From contig JAEWJI010000061.1 of the NCBI GenBank assembly GCA_023386645.1, positions 1 to 49,029 on the forward strand: DNA of 49,029 bases, written 5' to 3'. The notes below the pieces were generated by a model. That model had not been told where the DNA came from and did no database searches. It saw nothing but the letters and a program-made list of their open reading frames with translations. Origin of the DNA: Pseudomonadota bacterium (GTDB lineage: Bacteria > Pseudomonadota > Alphaproteobacteria > Caulobacterales > Caulobacteraceae). A program made the position numbers and the translations under genes. Below, one piece after another: positions 48,923-49,029 of the stretch. The first letter of the stretch is position 1, and every line of letters starts with the position of its first letter.

Positions 48923-49029
48923 ATGCGTTTCGACCCCCAGTCCGCCGTCGTCATGGCGGTCGCCCTCGCTTCCTCGCTCAGCGCCGGCTGGTGGCTGACC
49001 CATGTCGGCGAACGCGGACAGGCGCGGGC
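48923..49029 (+). CDS. N-terminus of an unidentified protein (cut by window edge)
   Basis: About 35 residues are visible: MRFDPQSAVVMAVALASSLS, then AGWWLTHVGERGQAR. The first part is a hydrophobic signal or membrane anchor. No domain can be judged from this much. The ATG follows the DUF1289 gene by 98 bp with no strong ribosome site (tcttccccg). It is the likeliest real gene here; the competing reverse-strand frame looks like a shadow. Confidence 0.5.
   Translation, partial: MRFDPQSAVVMAVALASSLSAGWWLTHVGERGQAR

Overview
The window is a continuous, very GC-rich, densely coded chromosomal segment. Gene content (paired S46 dipeptidyl-peptidases, a TonB-dependent receptor, glutathione-dependent formaldehyde oxidation, BolA with a monothiol glutaredoxin, heme oxygenase with a bacteriophytochrome, many DUF membrane proteins) points to an alphaproteobacterium of the Caulobacterales, most likely Brevundimonas-like. 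That assignment is inference from gene families; no 16S gene is present. There are no tRNA or rRNA genes, CRISPR arrays, insertion sequences, integrases or phage genes. About 57 protein genes can be supported; most gaps are under 200 bp.

Layout, left: an acyl-CoA dehydrogenase pair (the first cut by the left edge); map; a small membrane protein and radC; bolA, a catalytically degenerate aldo/keto reductase-fold protein, a CGFS monothiol glutaredoxin and a hotdog thioesterase; an Old Yellow Enzyme; a lipoprotein; rpsD with a clear intrinsic terminator; sodB. Next comes a reverse-strand formaldehyde operon (adhC, a 73-aa membrane protein, a VOC protein, a 73-aa putative zinc protein, S-formylglutathione hydrolase), then a TonB-dependent receptor, a TrmJ-like RNA methyltransferase, an S1/P1-type nuclease, a 3D-domain protein and an Mpo1-like protein.

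Middle: a 1111-residue hybrid histidine kinase, a VOC protein and a DbpA-type DEAD-box helicase, then the divergent heme oxygenase-bacteriophytochrome pair, whose frames overlap by 44 nt. This is followed by small genes of stress-response type (hemerythrin-like protein, one-TM protein, 105-aa helical protein, DUF4126 protein, YdaD-like SDR, small acetyltransferase, two DUF4870-like proteins). Three genes here carry a GGAAC box with an imperfect downstream element, which hints at, but does not prove, general-stress (EcfG/SigT) control.

Right: a tight reverse-strand pterin operon (26-aa membrane peptide, FolB-like, SDR, PTPS/QueD-like, FolB); a self-regulating ArsR-type repressor with a membrane partner; a lipoprotein; a DMT-family protein; uvrC; a beta carbonic anhydrase; pgsA; an acetyltransferase; two tandem S46 peptidases; a DevCAB/MacB-like export system; a crotonase lacking both usual glutamates; a 52-aa gene; a DUF1289 protein; and the start of one more gene.

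Features cutting across genes: a family of intergenic inverted repeats with TCCTCCCC-type ends; four convergent gene pairs whose stop codons share one CTAG; and several units whose predicted transcription start coincides with the ATG (leaderless mRNAs).
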